Positions 23,385 to 36,330 of a DNA stretch of 64,000 bases are shown here, piece after piece. Position 1 is the first letter of the stretch; each line of letters begins with the position of its first letter. The translations under genes and the position numbers were made by a program. The notes beneath the pieces are model-generated. The model was not told the origin of the DNA, did not search any database, and saw nothing but the letters and a program-made list of their open reading frames with translations. The stretch spans positions 45,184,938 through 45,248,937 of the forward strand of contig NW_026622786.1 in NCBI RefSeq assembly GCF_023065955.2. Reading direction: 5' to 3'. This DNA is from Ursus arctos. Taxonomy: Eukaryota; Chordata; Mammalia; Carnivora; Ursidae.

Positions 23385-25706
23385 TGATTTTAGCCATTTT
23401 GACAGGTTTAGGTGATATTTCATTGTAGTTTTGATTTGCATTTCCCTGATGATAAGTAATGTTGAGCATCTTTTCATGTGTCTGCCCTCTGTATGTCTTC
23501 TTTGGAGAAATGTCTGTTCATATCTTCTGCCCATTTTTAATTGAATTATTTGTATTTTGGGTGTTGAGTTTTCTAAGTTCTTTATATATTTTGGATAGTG
23601 AACCTTTACTGGATATGTCACTTGCAAGTATCTTCTCCCATTCAGCAGGTTGTCTTTTGTTTTATTGATGGTTTCCTTTGCTGTGTAGATTTTTATTTTG
23701 ATGAAGTCTGAACAGTTTATTTTTGCTTTTGTTTCCCTTGCCTCAGGAGACAGATTGAGAAAAATGTTGCTATGGCCAATGTTAGAGATATTGCTGCCTA
23801 TGCTCTTTTCTAAGATTTTTATGGTTGCAGGTCTCACATTTAGGTCTTTAGTTTTTAGTTTATTTTTGTGTCTGGTGTAAAAAAGTGGTAGTTTCATTCT
23901 TTGACACATAACTGTCCAGTTTTCCTAACACCATTTGTTGAAGAGACTTTTTCGCATTGCATATCCTTTACTGCTTTGCTGAAAATTAATTGACCATATA
24001 ATTGTGGGTTTATTTTCCATTGATCTCTGTGTCTATTTCTGTGTCAGTACTAGAGTTTTGATTAGTGCAACTTTGTAGTATATCTTGAAATCTGAGATTG
24101 TGATTCCTCCAGTGTTGTTCTTCTTTTTCAAGATTGCTCTGCCTATTTGAGGTCTTTTGTGGTTCCATACAAATTTTAGGGTTGTTTGTTTTAGTTCTGT
24201 GAAAAATGCTGTTGGCATTTTGATAGGGATTACATTAAATCTGTAAATTGTTTTGGGTAGTAATGACGTTTTAAGAATATTTGTTTCCCCAATCCATGAG
24301 TATGGATTATCTTTCCATTTGTTTGTGTCATCTTCAATTTCTTTCATCAGTGCTTTATAGTTTTCAGGGTACTGGTCTTTTACGTCCTTAAGTTTATTGC
24401 TGGATATATTATTATTTTTGGTGCATTGTAAATGGGATTGTTTTCTTAATTTCTCATTCTATACTGCATTATTAGTGTATAGAACGCAGTGGATTTCTGT
24501 ATTTTGATTTTGTATCCTGTGACCTTACTGAATTTATTCATCAGTTCTAGTAGTCTTTGATCTAGTTTTTGGTGGTCTTTAGGGTTTTCTATATATATAG
24601 TCTCATGTCATCTGTGAATAGTGAAAGTTTTACCTCTTTCTTACCAATTGGGATGGCTTTTATTTATTTTTCTTATTTGATTGCTGTGTCTAGGGCTTCC
24701 AGTACTATGGTGAATAAAAGTGGTGGGAGTGGCGTCCTTACTCTGTTCCTGATCTTAGGAGGAAATCTGTCAGTTTCTCACCATTCGGTATGATGTTAGC
24801 CATTGGGTTTTCTCTTATGGCATTTATTATGTTGAGGTATAGTCCCTCTAAACCTACTTTGTTGAGGGTTTTTTTTTTTTTATCATGAATGGATGTTGTA
24901 CGTTGTCAAATGCTTTTTCTGCATCTGTTGAAATGATATGTTTTTTATCCTTTCTCTTGTTGATGTGATTTATTACATTGACTGATTTGCAAATATTGAA
25001 CCACTCCTGCATCCCAGCAATAAATCCAACGTGATGGTGTGAATACTTTTTTCAATTCAGAGATATCAACCTGTAGTTCTCTTTTTTGTGGTGTTTTTAT
25101 CTGGTTTTGGTATCAAGGTAATGGTGGTCTCATAGAATAAATTGGAAGTTTTTCTTCCACTTCTGTTTTTTGGGATAGTTTGTGAAGAATAGGTATTAAC
25201 CCTTCTTTACATGTTTGGTGGAATTCACCTGTGAAGCCATCTGGTCTTAGACTTTTGTTGTTGTGAGTTTTTAAATTACTGATTCAATTTCATTGCTGGC
25301 AATCATCTGTTCAAATTTTCTATTTCTTCTTGATTCAGTTTTGGGAAGTTATGAGATTCTAGGAATTTATCCATTTCTTGAAGATTGTCCAATTTGTTGT
25401 CATATACTTTTTCATAATGTTCTCTTGCAGTCCTTTGTGTTTCTGGGTGTTGGTTATTACTTGTCCTCTTTCATTTCTGATTTTGTATATTTGAATCCCC
25501 CCCCATAAGTCTGGCTGAGAGTTTAACAGTTTTGTTGATCTTTTCAAAGGATCAATTCTTGGTTTCATTGCTCTGTTCTTTTGTGTTTTTAAGTTTCTAT
25601 TTCATGTATTTCAGTTCTAATTTTTATTATTTCCTTTCTTCTACTTCTCTTGGGTTTTGTTTGTTTTTTTTTTCTCTAGCTCCTTTAGGTGAAAATTAAG
25701 TTCTTT

Positions 25707-25901
25707 TTTTTTTTTTTAAGATTTTATTTATTTATTTGACAGAGAGACAGCCAGCGAGAGAGGGAACACAAGCAGAGGGAGTGGGAGAGGAAGAAGCAGG
25801 CTCACAGCGGAGGAGCCCGATGTGGGGCTCGATCCCATAACGCCGGGATCACGCCCTGAGCCGAAGGCAGACGCTCAACCGCTGTGCCACCCAGGCGCCC
25901 C
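25707..25901 (-). mobile_element. CAN-SINE in L1, young type
   Basis: Reverse CAN-SINE with ACAGCCAGCGAGAGAG and the intact head CCACCCAGGCGCCCC. Perfect 16-bp duplication GAAAATTAAGTTCTTT at 25691-25706 and 25902-25917. Little diverged from the general CAN-SINE pattern. Confidence 0.96.
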
Positions 25902-28900
25902 GAAAATTAAGTTCTTTATTTGAGATTTTTTTTTCCTTTTGAGGTAGGTCTGTGTTGCTATAAACTGTCTTAGAACAGCTATTACTGCATCCCAAAGGTT
26001 TTGGATCTATTTGTTTTCATTTTTAGTTGTTTCCATGTATTTTTTATTTTGTCTTTGATTACTTGGTTGACCCATTCATTGTTCAGTAGCATTTTATTTA
26101 ACCGCCATCTATTTATGTTCTTTCCAGATTTCTTCTTGTGGTTGATTTCTAGTTGCATAGTGTTGTGGTCAGAAAAAGATGCATGGTATGACTTCAGTTT
26201 TTTTGAATTTGTTGAGACTTGTTTTGTAGCAAAACATTTGATTTATTCTGGAAAATGTTCCAAGTGCACTTGAAAAGACTGTATTCTCCTATTTTAGGAT
26301 AGAATATTCTGAATGTATCTGTTAGATTCATCTGGTCCAATGTGACATTCAAAGCTACTATTTCCTTGTTGATTTTCTGTTTGGATGATCTATCCATTGA
26401 TGTAAGTAGAGTGTTAAAGTCCTCTTAATATTATTGTATTATTGATTACTTCCTTTATGTTTGTTATTAGCTGCTTTATGTATTTGGGTGCTCCCATGTT
26501 GGGTGCATAAATATTTACAATTGTTATATCTTCTTGTTGGATTGTTTCCTTTATGATTATGTAGTGTCCTTCTTTGTCTTTTCTTACAGTCTTTGTTTTA
26601 TGGTTTATTTTGTCCGATGTAAGTATTGCCACCCCAGCTTTCTTTTCACATCCATTTGCATGACAAATGCTTTCCATACCTTCACTTTTAATCTGCCTGT
26701 GTCTGTAGGTCTAAAATGATATAGATGGGAACATTTAGATGGGCGTTGCTTTTTTATCCATTCTGTCACCCTTTGTCTTTTGATTGGAATATTTAGTCGT
26801 TTAACATTCAAAGTATTTATTGATATGTATTTACTTACTGCCATTTTGTTACTTATTATACTGTTGTTTTTATAGTTCTTCTCTGTTCCTTTCTTCTCTT
26901 GCTCTTACCTCACTGTTGGTTGGCTTTCTTTAGTGATATACCTGGAATCCTTTCTCTTTATTTTTTGCATATCTATTACCAGTTTTTGATTTGTAGTTAC
27001 CATTAGGTTTATATATAACATCTTATGCATATAGCAGTCTATATTAAGTTGATGGGTTACTTAAGTTTGAACCCATTCTAAAAGGACGAAATTTTTGCTC
27101 CTCCCCCCTCCAACTTTTAATGTATATGTTGTCTTACTTTACATCCTTTTGTTTTGTGAATCCCTTGACTGACTTTTGTTGATAGAGTTAATTTTACTGA
27201 TTTTTTGCTTCCTCCTTTTCTTACTCCGCTTATGGTCTTTCCTTTCCGCTCAAAGAGTCCCCTTTAACATTTCATATAAGACCAGTTTAATGGTGATGAA
27301 TTTCTTTAACTTTTGTTTGCCTGAGATATTCTTTATCTCTCTTTCTATTTTGAATGATAGCCTTGCTGGATAGAGTATTCCTTGTTGCAGATTTTTTTTT
27401 TCCTTTCATGCCACTTTATTCTGTCCTGCAAAGTTTCTGCTGAAACAGTCAGCTAACAGACTTATGGGATTTCCCTTGTATGTAACTATTTCTTTTCTCT
27501 TGCTGCTTTTAAAATTCTCTCTTTATTGCTACTTTTTGCCACTTTATATACGGGGTTCTTTGAGTTGATTTTGTTGGGAGCTCTCTGTGCCTCCTGGATC
27601 TGGATTTCTGTTTCCTTCTCCAGATTTGGGAAGTTTTCAGCTATTATTTCTTCAAATAAATTTTCTACCCCCTTTTCTTTCTTTTCTCTTTCTGGGATCC
27701 CTATAATGTGAATGTTATTACGCTTGATGGTGTCACTGAATTCCCTTAGCCTATTTTCATTTTTTGTTATTTTTCCCTCTCTCCTGTTCAGCTTGTTGGC
27801 TTTCCATTACTCTGTCCTCCAAGTTGCTGATCCTTTCTTCTGCTTCCTCTAATCTAGTATTTATTCCATGTAGTGTATTTTTAATTTCAGTTACTGAGTT
27901 CTTCATTTCTGATTGGTTCTTTTTTATGTTTCTTATATCTTTTTTTATATCTTTGTTGAGGGTCTCACTGAGGTCCTCCACTCTTTTCCCAGGTCCAGTG
28001 AGTATCTTTTATGACCATTACTTTAAATTCTCTATTAAGAATATTGCTTATCTCCATTTCATTTAGCTCTTTTGCTCTGATTTGTCCTGTTGTTCCATTT
28101 GGGTCATATTCCTCTATCTCCTCATTTCATCTAACCCTCTGTGTCTATTTCTATGTGTTAGGAAAGTCAGCCACATCTGCTTTTGAAAGTAGAGGCTTTA
28201 TGAAGAAGAGGTCCTATAGTACCCTACAGTGCAATGTCCCCTGTTCACTAGAACTTGGCACTTCCAGGGTGTCTCCTATGTGTTTTGCATGCATCCTACT
28301 GTTGTGTCTGACCCTCATTTGCCTTCAGTTCAGTCATCTGCAATGGCTCTCTGCCTGTTGGGGGCAGAATTTGGTCGCCATGTTGTTTGGGCCAGTCTGG
28401 GGCTGTCTTAGGTTTGAGTTGAGTCAGACCAGGGATTTGACAGAGCTGTGGGAGCTCTGAACTACAGGATGGTTTCCCTGTGTTGTCCCCTGAGAAGGTT
28501 CTGTTGGTGAGTGGAGCCTGCAGTCAGACCAGATGTCTGCCCCCAGCCCACTGCTGAGGCTGTAGTCGAACTGGTGTGTATGTGGTTTTTTTCCCTTCTC
28601 CCTGAGGCAGGAGTCACTTTAAGGTGGTGCTGACCCCTGTCAGGTTTGCTTGCACAGTGTCATGGTTGTGGCACTGCTTTGAGCACTCTTGCCAAGGGTG
28701 TGTTGGATATAGAGGGTCTGCAGGAGAGTGCAGGGTGTGTTAGCAAGGTCCCAGCTAATCTGCTGTGGGAGGGGACCTACAGCCACCTCAGAAAATTTCT
28801 GGGGGGGTAGGTCTGTAGAAGAGTGCAGGGGCAGTACACACTGTTAACAAACTAGGTGGAAAATGTTCAGGCTGCACTGGTTCTCACAAGTGTCCCTGTA

Positions 28901-29264
28901 TCTAGAGTGTGGAGTGGGGAAGGGAAATGGTGGCATCCCTCCCTTGCTTGGACTGCTCTGCTGGTCAGTTTGGCTCCCAAGCACATCTGTTCCCTTCCTA
29001 CCCTCTTCTTTTTGGCCACTTCTCTACATTTTGCTGTGGAGAGTTTGTTCTGCCAATCTTTAGGTTGTTTTCTGGGTAATTTATACTAATGTGGGTGTTT
29101 TCTTGTTTTCCCAGAAGTCTCAGGGAGGTACATTTTTATTCTTAAAGTGAAATATTATGATCAGGTTGTCAGCCTACTAAATCTAAGTAAGGGTGGCTAT
29201 ATTGAGGTAATAGGGAGGATTATTTGCTACGTCCTTGGGATGTAAAAAAGATAAAATAACGGAA

Positions 29265-29430
29265 AAAGTAGGAAACATTTATTGAATGTGTAGTATATGT
29301 GAAGTACTATATTACATACTTCAATCCACTTTAAATCATTTAATACAGCAGATCTTTTAAATTTGTCCTGTATTTTCTATTTTATAGATGAAGCATTAAG
29401 AATTTAAACTTGGTTGCAAGGTTAGGATAT
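29265..29430 (+). mobile_element. MIR SINE
   Basis: MIR words in order: AACATTTATTGAATGTGTAG, CACTTTAAATCATTTAATAC and TATTTTATAGATGAAGCA. Strongly decayed. Confidence 0.75.
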
Positions 29431-30265
29431 GTATCCAATGGCAGGCAGCTGTTATGTGTTGGATATTTGTGGTTACTTGTAAAGAAATGAAACTGAATGT
29501 GGAAATTTGCAAATGTCAAGTTCTGTTAAGATATCCCAAATTCTGTGCTCTTCTTATTTTTCTTCCTATAATATTTTCTTAAGAGCCCTGGTCTTTTTAG
29601 GAGGGAATTGTGTTTGGAGACCAGTATCTGAGAATTGGATATGTTCATTGCTACTAGAGTGTCATGATTCCTAGGTCATTTTGACAGGCTGGGTAGAGAA
29701 TGGTTTATTTTTTAGATCATGAATTCATGTTGATACCTTTAATGGTAATCCAACACAGGTGGTTCTGCCCTGCCTTTTTCATTCACATTGTACTTTCCTT
29801 GTTCTACCATGTGGCTTTTGGTTGCCAATATTATGAATAATTTTACTCATTAGCTTAATTCTTATAGACACAAACTAGTTCAGAATTGTTATACATAAAC
29901 TACTATCAACTGTAAGCATATTTAATAAAGTTAAAATTTGTTTCAGGTTTTTGTTTTGTTTTTAGATTGGAGATAAATATTTAAAATAATTGTTGAATAG
30001 ATACTTAGTGTTATCATAGTGTATTATTAGTTTCTTTTCTAATGATTTTATTTCTTTTTAATTTTTAAACTATCTGTTTTCATCTTCTATTTCTCTTAGG
30101 GCATTTTCTGTTCTGTTCATTATGCTCTTTCTAGTTTAGTATTTATTTCTAAAATGAGTTTTAAAATTCTGGTTATTTTTTGAGTCCCATCGTTGCATTT
30201 CTAAACTTGTCTACTTCTAGTTCATTGGTCTTGTATGCCTTTTATCGTTTTCTTGATACCTTTTA
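29431..30265 (+). other. LRRIQ3 intron, mostly unique
   Basis: T-rich sequence. The part after 30040 could be very decayed antisense L1, but I cannot support that. Confidence 0.35.
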
Positions 30266-30269
30266 GGTT

Positions 30270-32800
30270 TTTTTTTCAGTAAGACTTTATTTTATTTTAG
30301 AACAGTTTAAATGAATTAATCAATATTAAACAGTAGGTATAGAGTTTCCTAATATACTCCCAGCCTCTCCCCATTTATAGCCTCTCCCATTACAAACATT
30401 CCCCACCAGAGTGGTACTTTTGTTAAAATTGATGAATTTACTAAATTGACAGATAGTGATTACCCAAAGTCTATAGTTTACATTATAATACACTCTTGGT
30501 GTTATGTATTCTATGGGTTGGACACATTTATAATTGCATGTATCATCATTATTGATTTGTATAGTACATTTTCTCTGCCTCTGTAAATCCTTTGTACTCT
30601 GCCTATTTATGCCTCTTCCCATCTCTAACCCCTGGCAACCACTGATTTTTTCATTGTCTCCATAGTTTTACCTCTAGCAGAATATCTATAGTTGCAATCA
30701 TCCAGTATGTAGACATTTCAGATTGACTTCTTTCACTTAGTGACGTGCATTTAAGGTTTCTCCATATATTTTCATTACTTGATAAACTCATTTGTTTTTA
30801 GAGCTGAATAATATTCCATTGTCTGGATGTACCTGTTTCTTTATCCATTCCCCTTCTGGAGAACATCTTGGTTACTTCCAATTTTGACAACTATGAATAA
30901 AGCTGCAATAAACATCCGTGTACAGGTTTTTGTGTGGACCTAAGTTTGCAACACCTTTGGATAAATACCAAGGAGCATGATTGCAGGATTGTATAGTAGG
31001 AGTTAGTTTAGTTTTATAAGAAACTTCCAAACTGTTTTCCAAAGTGGCTGTACCATTTTGAATACCCACCAGCAATGAATGAGGATTTCTGGTGCCTCAC
31101 TTCTTCGCCATCATTTGGTGTTATCATTGTTACAGATTTTGGCTACTCTAATAGATGTGTAGTAGTATCTTCTTGTTATTTTAATTTGCATTTTACTGAT
31201 TTGTATATGATGTGGAACATTTTTTCATGTTTATATTCCATCTGTATACCTTTTTTGGTTAAGTGTCTCAAGTTATCTGGCCCTTTTTAAAACTATATTG
31301 TTTTCTTATTGTTGAATTTTAAGAATTCTTTGTTAATTTTGGAAAACTGTCCTTTATCAGGTATGTCTTTTGTAATAGTTTATCCTAGTCTACAGCTTGT
31401 CATTCTCTTGTCTTTGTCTTTTGCAGAAGTTTTTAATTTTAATGAAATCAAGCTTATCAGTTTGTTCTTTCATGGATTGTGTTTTGGTGTTGTAGCTAAA
31501 AAAGCATTGCTGTACCCGAGGTCATCTAGGTTTTCTCCAATGTTCTATCTTGTAAGACTTTTATAGTTTTACATTTTATATTTAGGTCATAGATCCATTT
31601 TGAGTTATTTTCCTGAAAGAAGTAATAAGGTTTGTACTAGATTCATTTATTTATGTTTTGCAAATAGATGTTCCAGCATAATTTCTTGAAGTGGCTATCT
31701 TTGTTCCATTTTATTGCCTTTGCTCCTTTGTCAAAGATTAGTTGACTGTATTTATCTATGTCTATTTCTGAGCTTTCTATTCTGTTCCATTGGTCTATTT
31801 ATCTATTCTTTTGCTAATACCACCCTGTCTTGATTATTGTAGCTTTATAGTAATTTTAAAGTTGTGTAGTGTTGGTCCTTTTTTTTGTTCTTCAATATTG
31901 TGTTACTGAGTCTGGGTTTTTTGCCTGTCAGTGGAAACTTTAAAATCAATTTGTAGATATCCACAAAATGATCTTCTGGGATTTTGTTCTTCAATATTGT
32001 GTTCCTGAGTCTGGGTTTTTTGCCTGTCAGTGGAAACTTTAAAATCAATTTGTAGATATCCACAAAATGATCTTCTGGGATTTTGATTGCGTTTGCATTG
32101 ATTCTATAGATAAGTTAGGATGAACTGAAATCTTGACAATAGTGAATTTTCCTGTCTATGAAACATTAAATCTCTCATTTATTTAATTCTTCTTTGATTT
32201 TGTTCATCAGAAGATTGCATGTAGTTTTCCTCAAATAGATCATGTACGTATTTGTTAGATTTGAACCAAAATATTTCATTTTCATGGGTGCTAATGTATG
32301 GTATTTTGTTTTACTTTTTCATTGTTGGTAAATCAGAAGGTGAATGAGTTTTATGCATTAACCTTGTATCTTTCAAACTTATTATAATTGCTTGTTAGTG
32401 TCAGGAGGGTGTTTTTGTTTTGTTTTGTCAGTTCTTTGAGATTTTCTACATAGGCCATCATTTGGAAATAAAGGCAATTTTTTCCTTCTTCCTCAATCTG
32501 TATACCTTCAATTTCCTTTTCTTATCCTGTTGCATTAGCTGGAACTTCCAGTACAAATGTTGAAAAGAAGTGCTGAGAGGACATCCTTGTCTTGGACCTC
32601 ATCTTAGTGGGACCACTTCTAGTTTTGTACTTTTAAATATGATGTTAGCTATAACGATTTTTGGTAGATATTATTTATCAAGTTGAGGGAGTTCTCCTTT
32701 ATTCCTAGCTTTCTGTGAATTTTTATCATGAATAGGTGTTGAATTTTGTTAAATGTTTTTTCTGTATCTATTGATTAGAGTCATGTAATTTTTCTTTTCC
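30270..32800 (-). mobile_element. Old L1 LINE, 3' half (antisense)
   Basis: Antisense old L1: 3' UTR from about 30270 (TTTACATTATAATACACTCT and neighbouring words), then the ORF2 C-terminal half to the RT region near 32780. It carries many stops. It contains a recent 99-bp tandem duplication at 31887-32084. Confidence 0.8.
31887..32084. repeat. 99-bp tandem duplication inside L1
   Basis: Units 31887-31985 and 31986-32084 differ at one visible base (TGTTACTGAG versus TGTTCCTGAG). The duplication explains a repeated DIYKLILKFPLTGKKPRL reading on the minus strand. It is far less diverged than the L1 it lies in. Confidence 0.93.
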
Positions 32801-32863
32801 CTTCCTTTCCCTTACTTACCTCTCCCCTCCCTTCCCCTTCCTCTTCCTTTCTTTCTTTCTTTC

Positions 32864-32895
<32 letters not shown>

Positions 32896-32897
32896 TT
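32800..32897. repeat. Polypyrimidine tract with (CTTT)n
   Basis: CCTTCC-rich sequence passes into tandem CTTT. It separates an antisense from a sense L1 segment. Confidence 0.95.
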
Positions 32898-32924
32898 AAT
32901 TTGATGATAAAAAATGAAAAAGAA

Positions 32925-33470
32925 GACATTGCTACAGGCCTACAGACATTAAAAAGAATACAGTGAACAACTTTATGCCAAATAATTTGGATGAAGTGGA
33001 CACATTTCTTAATGAAATATAATTTTCACATTGACAGAAGAAGAAATAAAAATGGTGAATAGTCCTCTATACTTTGAAGAAATCGAATACATGATTAAAA
33101 TCCCTGCCCCAAAGAGTCTTTAGTTCTAGATAACTTTACTGGTGAATTACTGTGTACATTTGAAGAATATTATATACCATCTTATGCAATTTTTCCAGAG
33201 AGTAAGAGACAATACTTTCCATTTTGTTTTGAGAGGTCAGTTTAGCATTAATACCAAAACCTGACAAGGGCATTACAAAAAAGATAATGGTAGGCCATTC
33301 TTATGAATATACATCTAAAAATCTTAAATAAAATATTAGAAAATCATATCTAGTGATATATAGAGGATAAGATTCTATAGCCAACATAGGTTTATTCTTA
33401 GAATACAAAATTAGTTTATCATTAGAAAATTAATCACATTAACAGAATATGGGGGAACACCTCAGGCATT
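32925..33470 (+). mobile_element. Old L1 ORF2 fragment (sense)
   Basis: Sense ORF2 sequence upstream of and within the RT domain (GAACAACTTTATGCCAAATA; CCAAAACCTGACAAGGGCAT). It probably continues at 34170 after the MLT1-type insertion. Frames are broken. Confidence 0.7.
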
Positions 33471-33619
33471 CCTCACTTTGCCCACTATCAGGTTAACTGA
33501 AATTTTTACATAATTTGAACAAATAACCTTATTTGAACAAATTATTTATTTTGCAAGGTTTCAAGGTAACTGAGATTTGATCTCATTTGATCTCATCTCA
33601 CTTGTGATATCGGAATTCC

Positions 33620-34075
33620 AAGATTTGCTCCCTGGTGTTACTCCTATGATTATGTTATATTATCTGTCAAAAGGTATTTTACAGATGTCTTTAAGGTTAC
33701 TTACTAATCAGTCAGCTTTAATAAGTGGGTATAACCTAATCAAATGAGCACTTTAGAAACAGAGTTTTCTCTGGCTGGTAGTGGAACAGGATATCAGAGA
33801 AAGTTGAAGCACAAAAAGGATTTGATGCACTATTGCTGGTTTGAACACAGAGATAACATGCAAAGGACCTGGAAGTGACCTTTATTAGCTAGGAGTGACC
33901 CTTCACCAATAACCAGCAAGAAAATAGTGACTTCAGTCCTATGTAAGAAATTGGGTTTCACCAACTACCTAAATGAGCTTAGAAGTAGATTTTTTTCCCC
34001 AAAGCATCCAGAAAAGAGCCCAGATCTGCCACTAAGTTTGCGGAATTTATTACTGAGCAATATAAAATAATCTAT
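33620..34075 (+). mobile_element. MLT1-type MaLR LTR
   Basis: A sense LTR of the mammalian MaLR MLT1 group. Diagnostic text includes GGTATAACCTAATCAAATGAGC, AGAGTTTTCTCTGGCTGGTA, TTCAGTCCTATGTAAGAAAT-like sequence, CTAAATGAGCTTAGAAGTAGA and the end CTAAGTTTGCGGAATTTATTA. A solitary, decayed LTR with no internal genes, of a group typical of older eutherian genomes. Confidence 0.85.
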
Positions 34076-34169
34076 GATAGAACTGTACAAAGTGAGGCTA
34101 TAGCTCTGGTATACATAAGGTTTCATTTACACAGTACCTTGTAAAGTGAAGACTGCCTGTATACAAATC

Positions 34170-34605
34170 TACTCAATGTTTGCACAAGAATCAGTTAATC
34201 GAATTCAACACTCATTTAAGGTTAGAAGGACACTTCCTTAATCTAATAATAAGTATCTTTTAACACATTTATTAGCACTTAATAGTGAAATATTGGAATT
34301 ATTCCCCCTGCGATCAGAAACAAAAAAGGATGTCAGCTGTTAGCATTTTCATTTAACATTGTGGGGATGGACATGTTTTTCATTTAACATGTAATGGTGA
34401 AACAAAGTGACAAAAAAAGGAAGTTAAAAGATTAGGAAGGAACAAATAAAATTTTAATTTCCTACAGATGGCATGTTTGTGAATGTGCAAGCTAGTAAAG
34501 TCATAATACAGAAACCAATTGTACTTATATAAACACAATAAAAAATTTGCAAATGAAATTAAAGATACCATTTATAATAGTATAAAAAGCCACCATTTGT
34601 TTGTT
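34170..34605 (+). mobile_element. Old L1 ORF2 fragment (sense), continuation
   Basis: Sense ORF2 words: TCCCCCTGCGATCAGAAACA at 34300 and AATTAAAGATACCATTTATAA at 34557. It is interrupted by unclear sequence at 34345-34480. Confidence 0.55.
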
Positions 34606-35425
34606 CTTCAAGAGGCAGACACAAAAACAAGATATGTACAAGAAATTTATTTGGAGAAATATCTTGAAAGGAGTAGGAATAGATAGGAATAGATATGAAC
34701 CTGACGTGTGGGAAGGGAGAGAGAGAATGGGCTGGGTAGGAAGCAATTCAGGAACGCAACTCTGAAAAAAATCTAAGCCAGACCAGTGGGGAATCCCTGA
34801 ACAGAAGGTAAACAGAGGAATCCTGTATGAGGTAGAAATTGGCCAGTACTATTACAATACCCTGATGTTCTCAGGCATTGACTGGGATAGCCTTGGAGAA
34901 AATATATTAGTGGAACCAATGAAGTGGAACCGTGGGCTGTCAGTCACTTGTGCTCCCCATAGTGTGTTCTCTTCCTTTTTTTTTTTTTTCTTTTCTTTCA
35001 AGGCTATCTTATATTACATACTAAGGATACATGTAAGGACAGATATGAATTACCTCTAAAAAGAAAACTACCAAACATTACTGATAAAACAAGATCAAAA
35101 TAAATATAAGGATATATCATTTTTATAGTATTGGATGAATCAATGTAGTAAAGATGTCAGTTCTTTCCTAATTGATCTGTATCTACAGTGTATTTCTAAT
35201 GAAAATTCTGGGAGTTTTTTTTTTTCAATAACCCATACTTCAAAAAGTTATATTATGTTGGCACCTCAATTTTCCTCTACTCATTCTCAAAATCCCACTA
35301 AACTGATATCAAGAAGACTTAGAACCATAGACAATAAGAGAAAGGCAAAGAGAAAGAGAACAAAATTTTGAAAACTAGAAAACAGGTGGGTCTGTAATAA
35401 TTTTGCAGACCTTAGAAACCTTTAG
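34606..35425 (+). other. LRRIQ3 intron, unique sequence
   Basis: No repeat recognised. A T run with CTTTTCTTTC at 34975-35000 is the only low-complexity part. Confidence 0.35.
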
Positions 35426-35427
35426 CT

Positions 35428-35648
35428 TAGAGATCTTCAAACTATGGCCTGCAAGATTATTACCTGTTTTTGTAAATAAGTTTTATTGGAGCACAGTCAC
35501 ACCCATTCCTTTATGTGTTGGCTATCATCCTTTGGTACTACAATGATAGAGCTAAGTAGTTGCGAAAGAGATCATAGTGCTTAGGAACCTAAAATATTCA
35601 CTATCTGACTTTTTGAGAAAAAGTTTGCCAACCTCTGCTATATAGCCT
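35428..35648. mobile_element. hAT-like non-autonomous DNA transposon
   Basis: An old element with imperfect terminal inverted repeats. The left end is AGAGATCTTCAAACTATGG, and the right end reads CAGAGGTTGGCAAACT on the other strand, a CAGNG-type hAT terminus. The inside keeps TGTTTTTGTAAATAAGTTTT and GGAGCACAGTCACACCCATT, words of a widespread ancient mammalian repeat. No transposase. Confidence 0.6.
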
Positions 35649-36330
35649 ATCCTGATAGGAGCCCAAGAGTAAGGCTGAATCATACTGCAGAACCCAGGAA
35701 TTAGTGGGAATTAAAGATGCTAAGAAGGTCTATAAGTGGAGGCATAAGTGATGCTGTAAATAAGAGCATTTATTGAATCTCAGTTTTAGAATCAGTTAAA
35801 CTCTCCTACCCAATCCTGAACTGCTGGGCAGCTGATGCTCTCTTCTCCATTTAGTCTCTCCTCTCCACTTGTTGTCTAGAGAGGTTAAATCCTTATCCTA
35901 GGTGTCAGGGATTGTTTATGGTGGGACTGTATTGTGACAAAATTGTAAGAATTTGTTAAAATTTTGTGAGATTTCCAGTTGCCCTCTCTACCAAATAGTA
36001 ATAAGGCTTTTACCCTCTAGTAAGGAGGTTAGATACTTCTTTAAATGCCATCTCAAGAGAAAAGCCTGACAGTTGGGAATCTTCCAGTTAAACAACAATC
36101 AGATCCCCCACATAAAAGGTTAGTTGAGAGCTTGTTTGGAAGTTCTAGCAGGGGAACACAGCTACTCATATACCCTTTACTGAAGAATGATCTTCCTCTA
36201 TCGGAAAAAATCATCCTCTTCCACCAAGCATAATGCTTTGGGAGGGATGCACATGGAACAGTAAGGGAAGAAGGGGATACCTGCCTTGCCAGCCAGATCA
36301 GCTGAATGAACCCTAGTGATAAATGGGGTG
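35649..36330 (+). other. LRRIQ3 intron, unique sequence
   Basis: Nothing assignable. The short ORF at 36045-36233 has no domain. Confidence 0.35.

Larger units (their letters stand above)
22451..29124 (-). mobile_element. Near-full-length L1 LINE (antisense), inactivated
   Basis: A 6.7 kb antisense L1, including two later CAN-SINEs. The parts, read on the minus strand from high to low coordinates, are: a relatively GC-rich 5' UTR (about 28050-29124); ORF1 (about 26900-28040), with a clear coiled coil around 27757-27981 (heptad-like EEAEERISNLEDRVMES); ORF2 (about 22900-26850), starting with SINTLNVKRLN; and a 3' UTR (22451-22700) ending in an A-rich tail. Endonuclease text includes IVNIYAPN. 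At 24600-24630 the RT site reads FTDD instead of FADD and a stop follows a few codons later. The flanking duplication GAGGTACAC(T)n / GAGGTACAT(T)n is at 22444 and 29125. Confidence 0.92.

Noticed and set aside
32800..32897. CRISPR-like or satellite array
   Set aside because: It is a simple CTTT/polypyrimidine microsatellite.
30270..34605. A second twin-primed L1 (antisense then sense)
   Set aside because: The sense and antisense parts overlap in L1 coordinates around the RT region instead of abutting, so two separate elements fit better.
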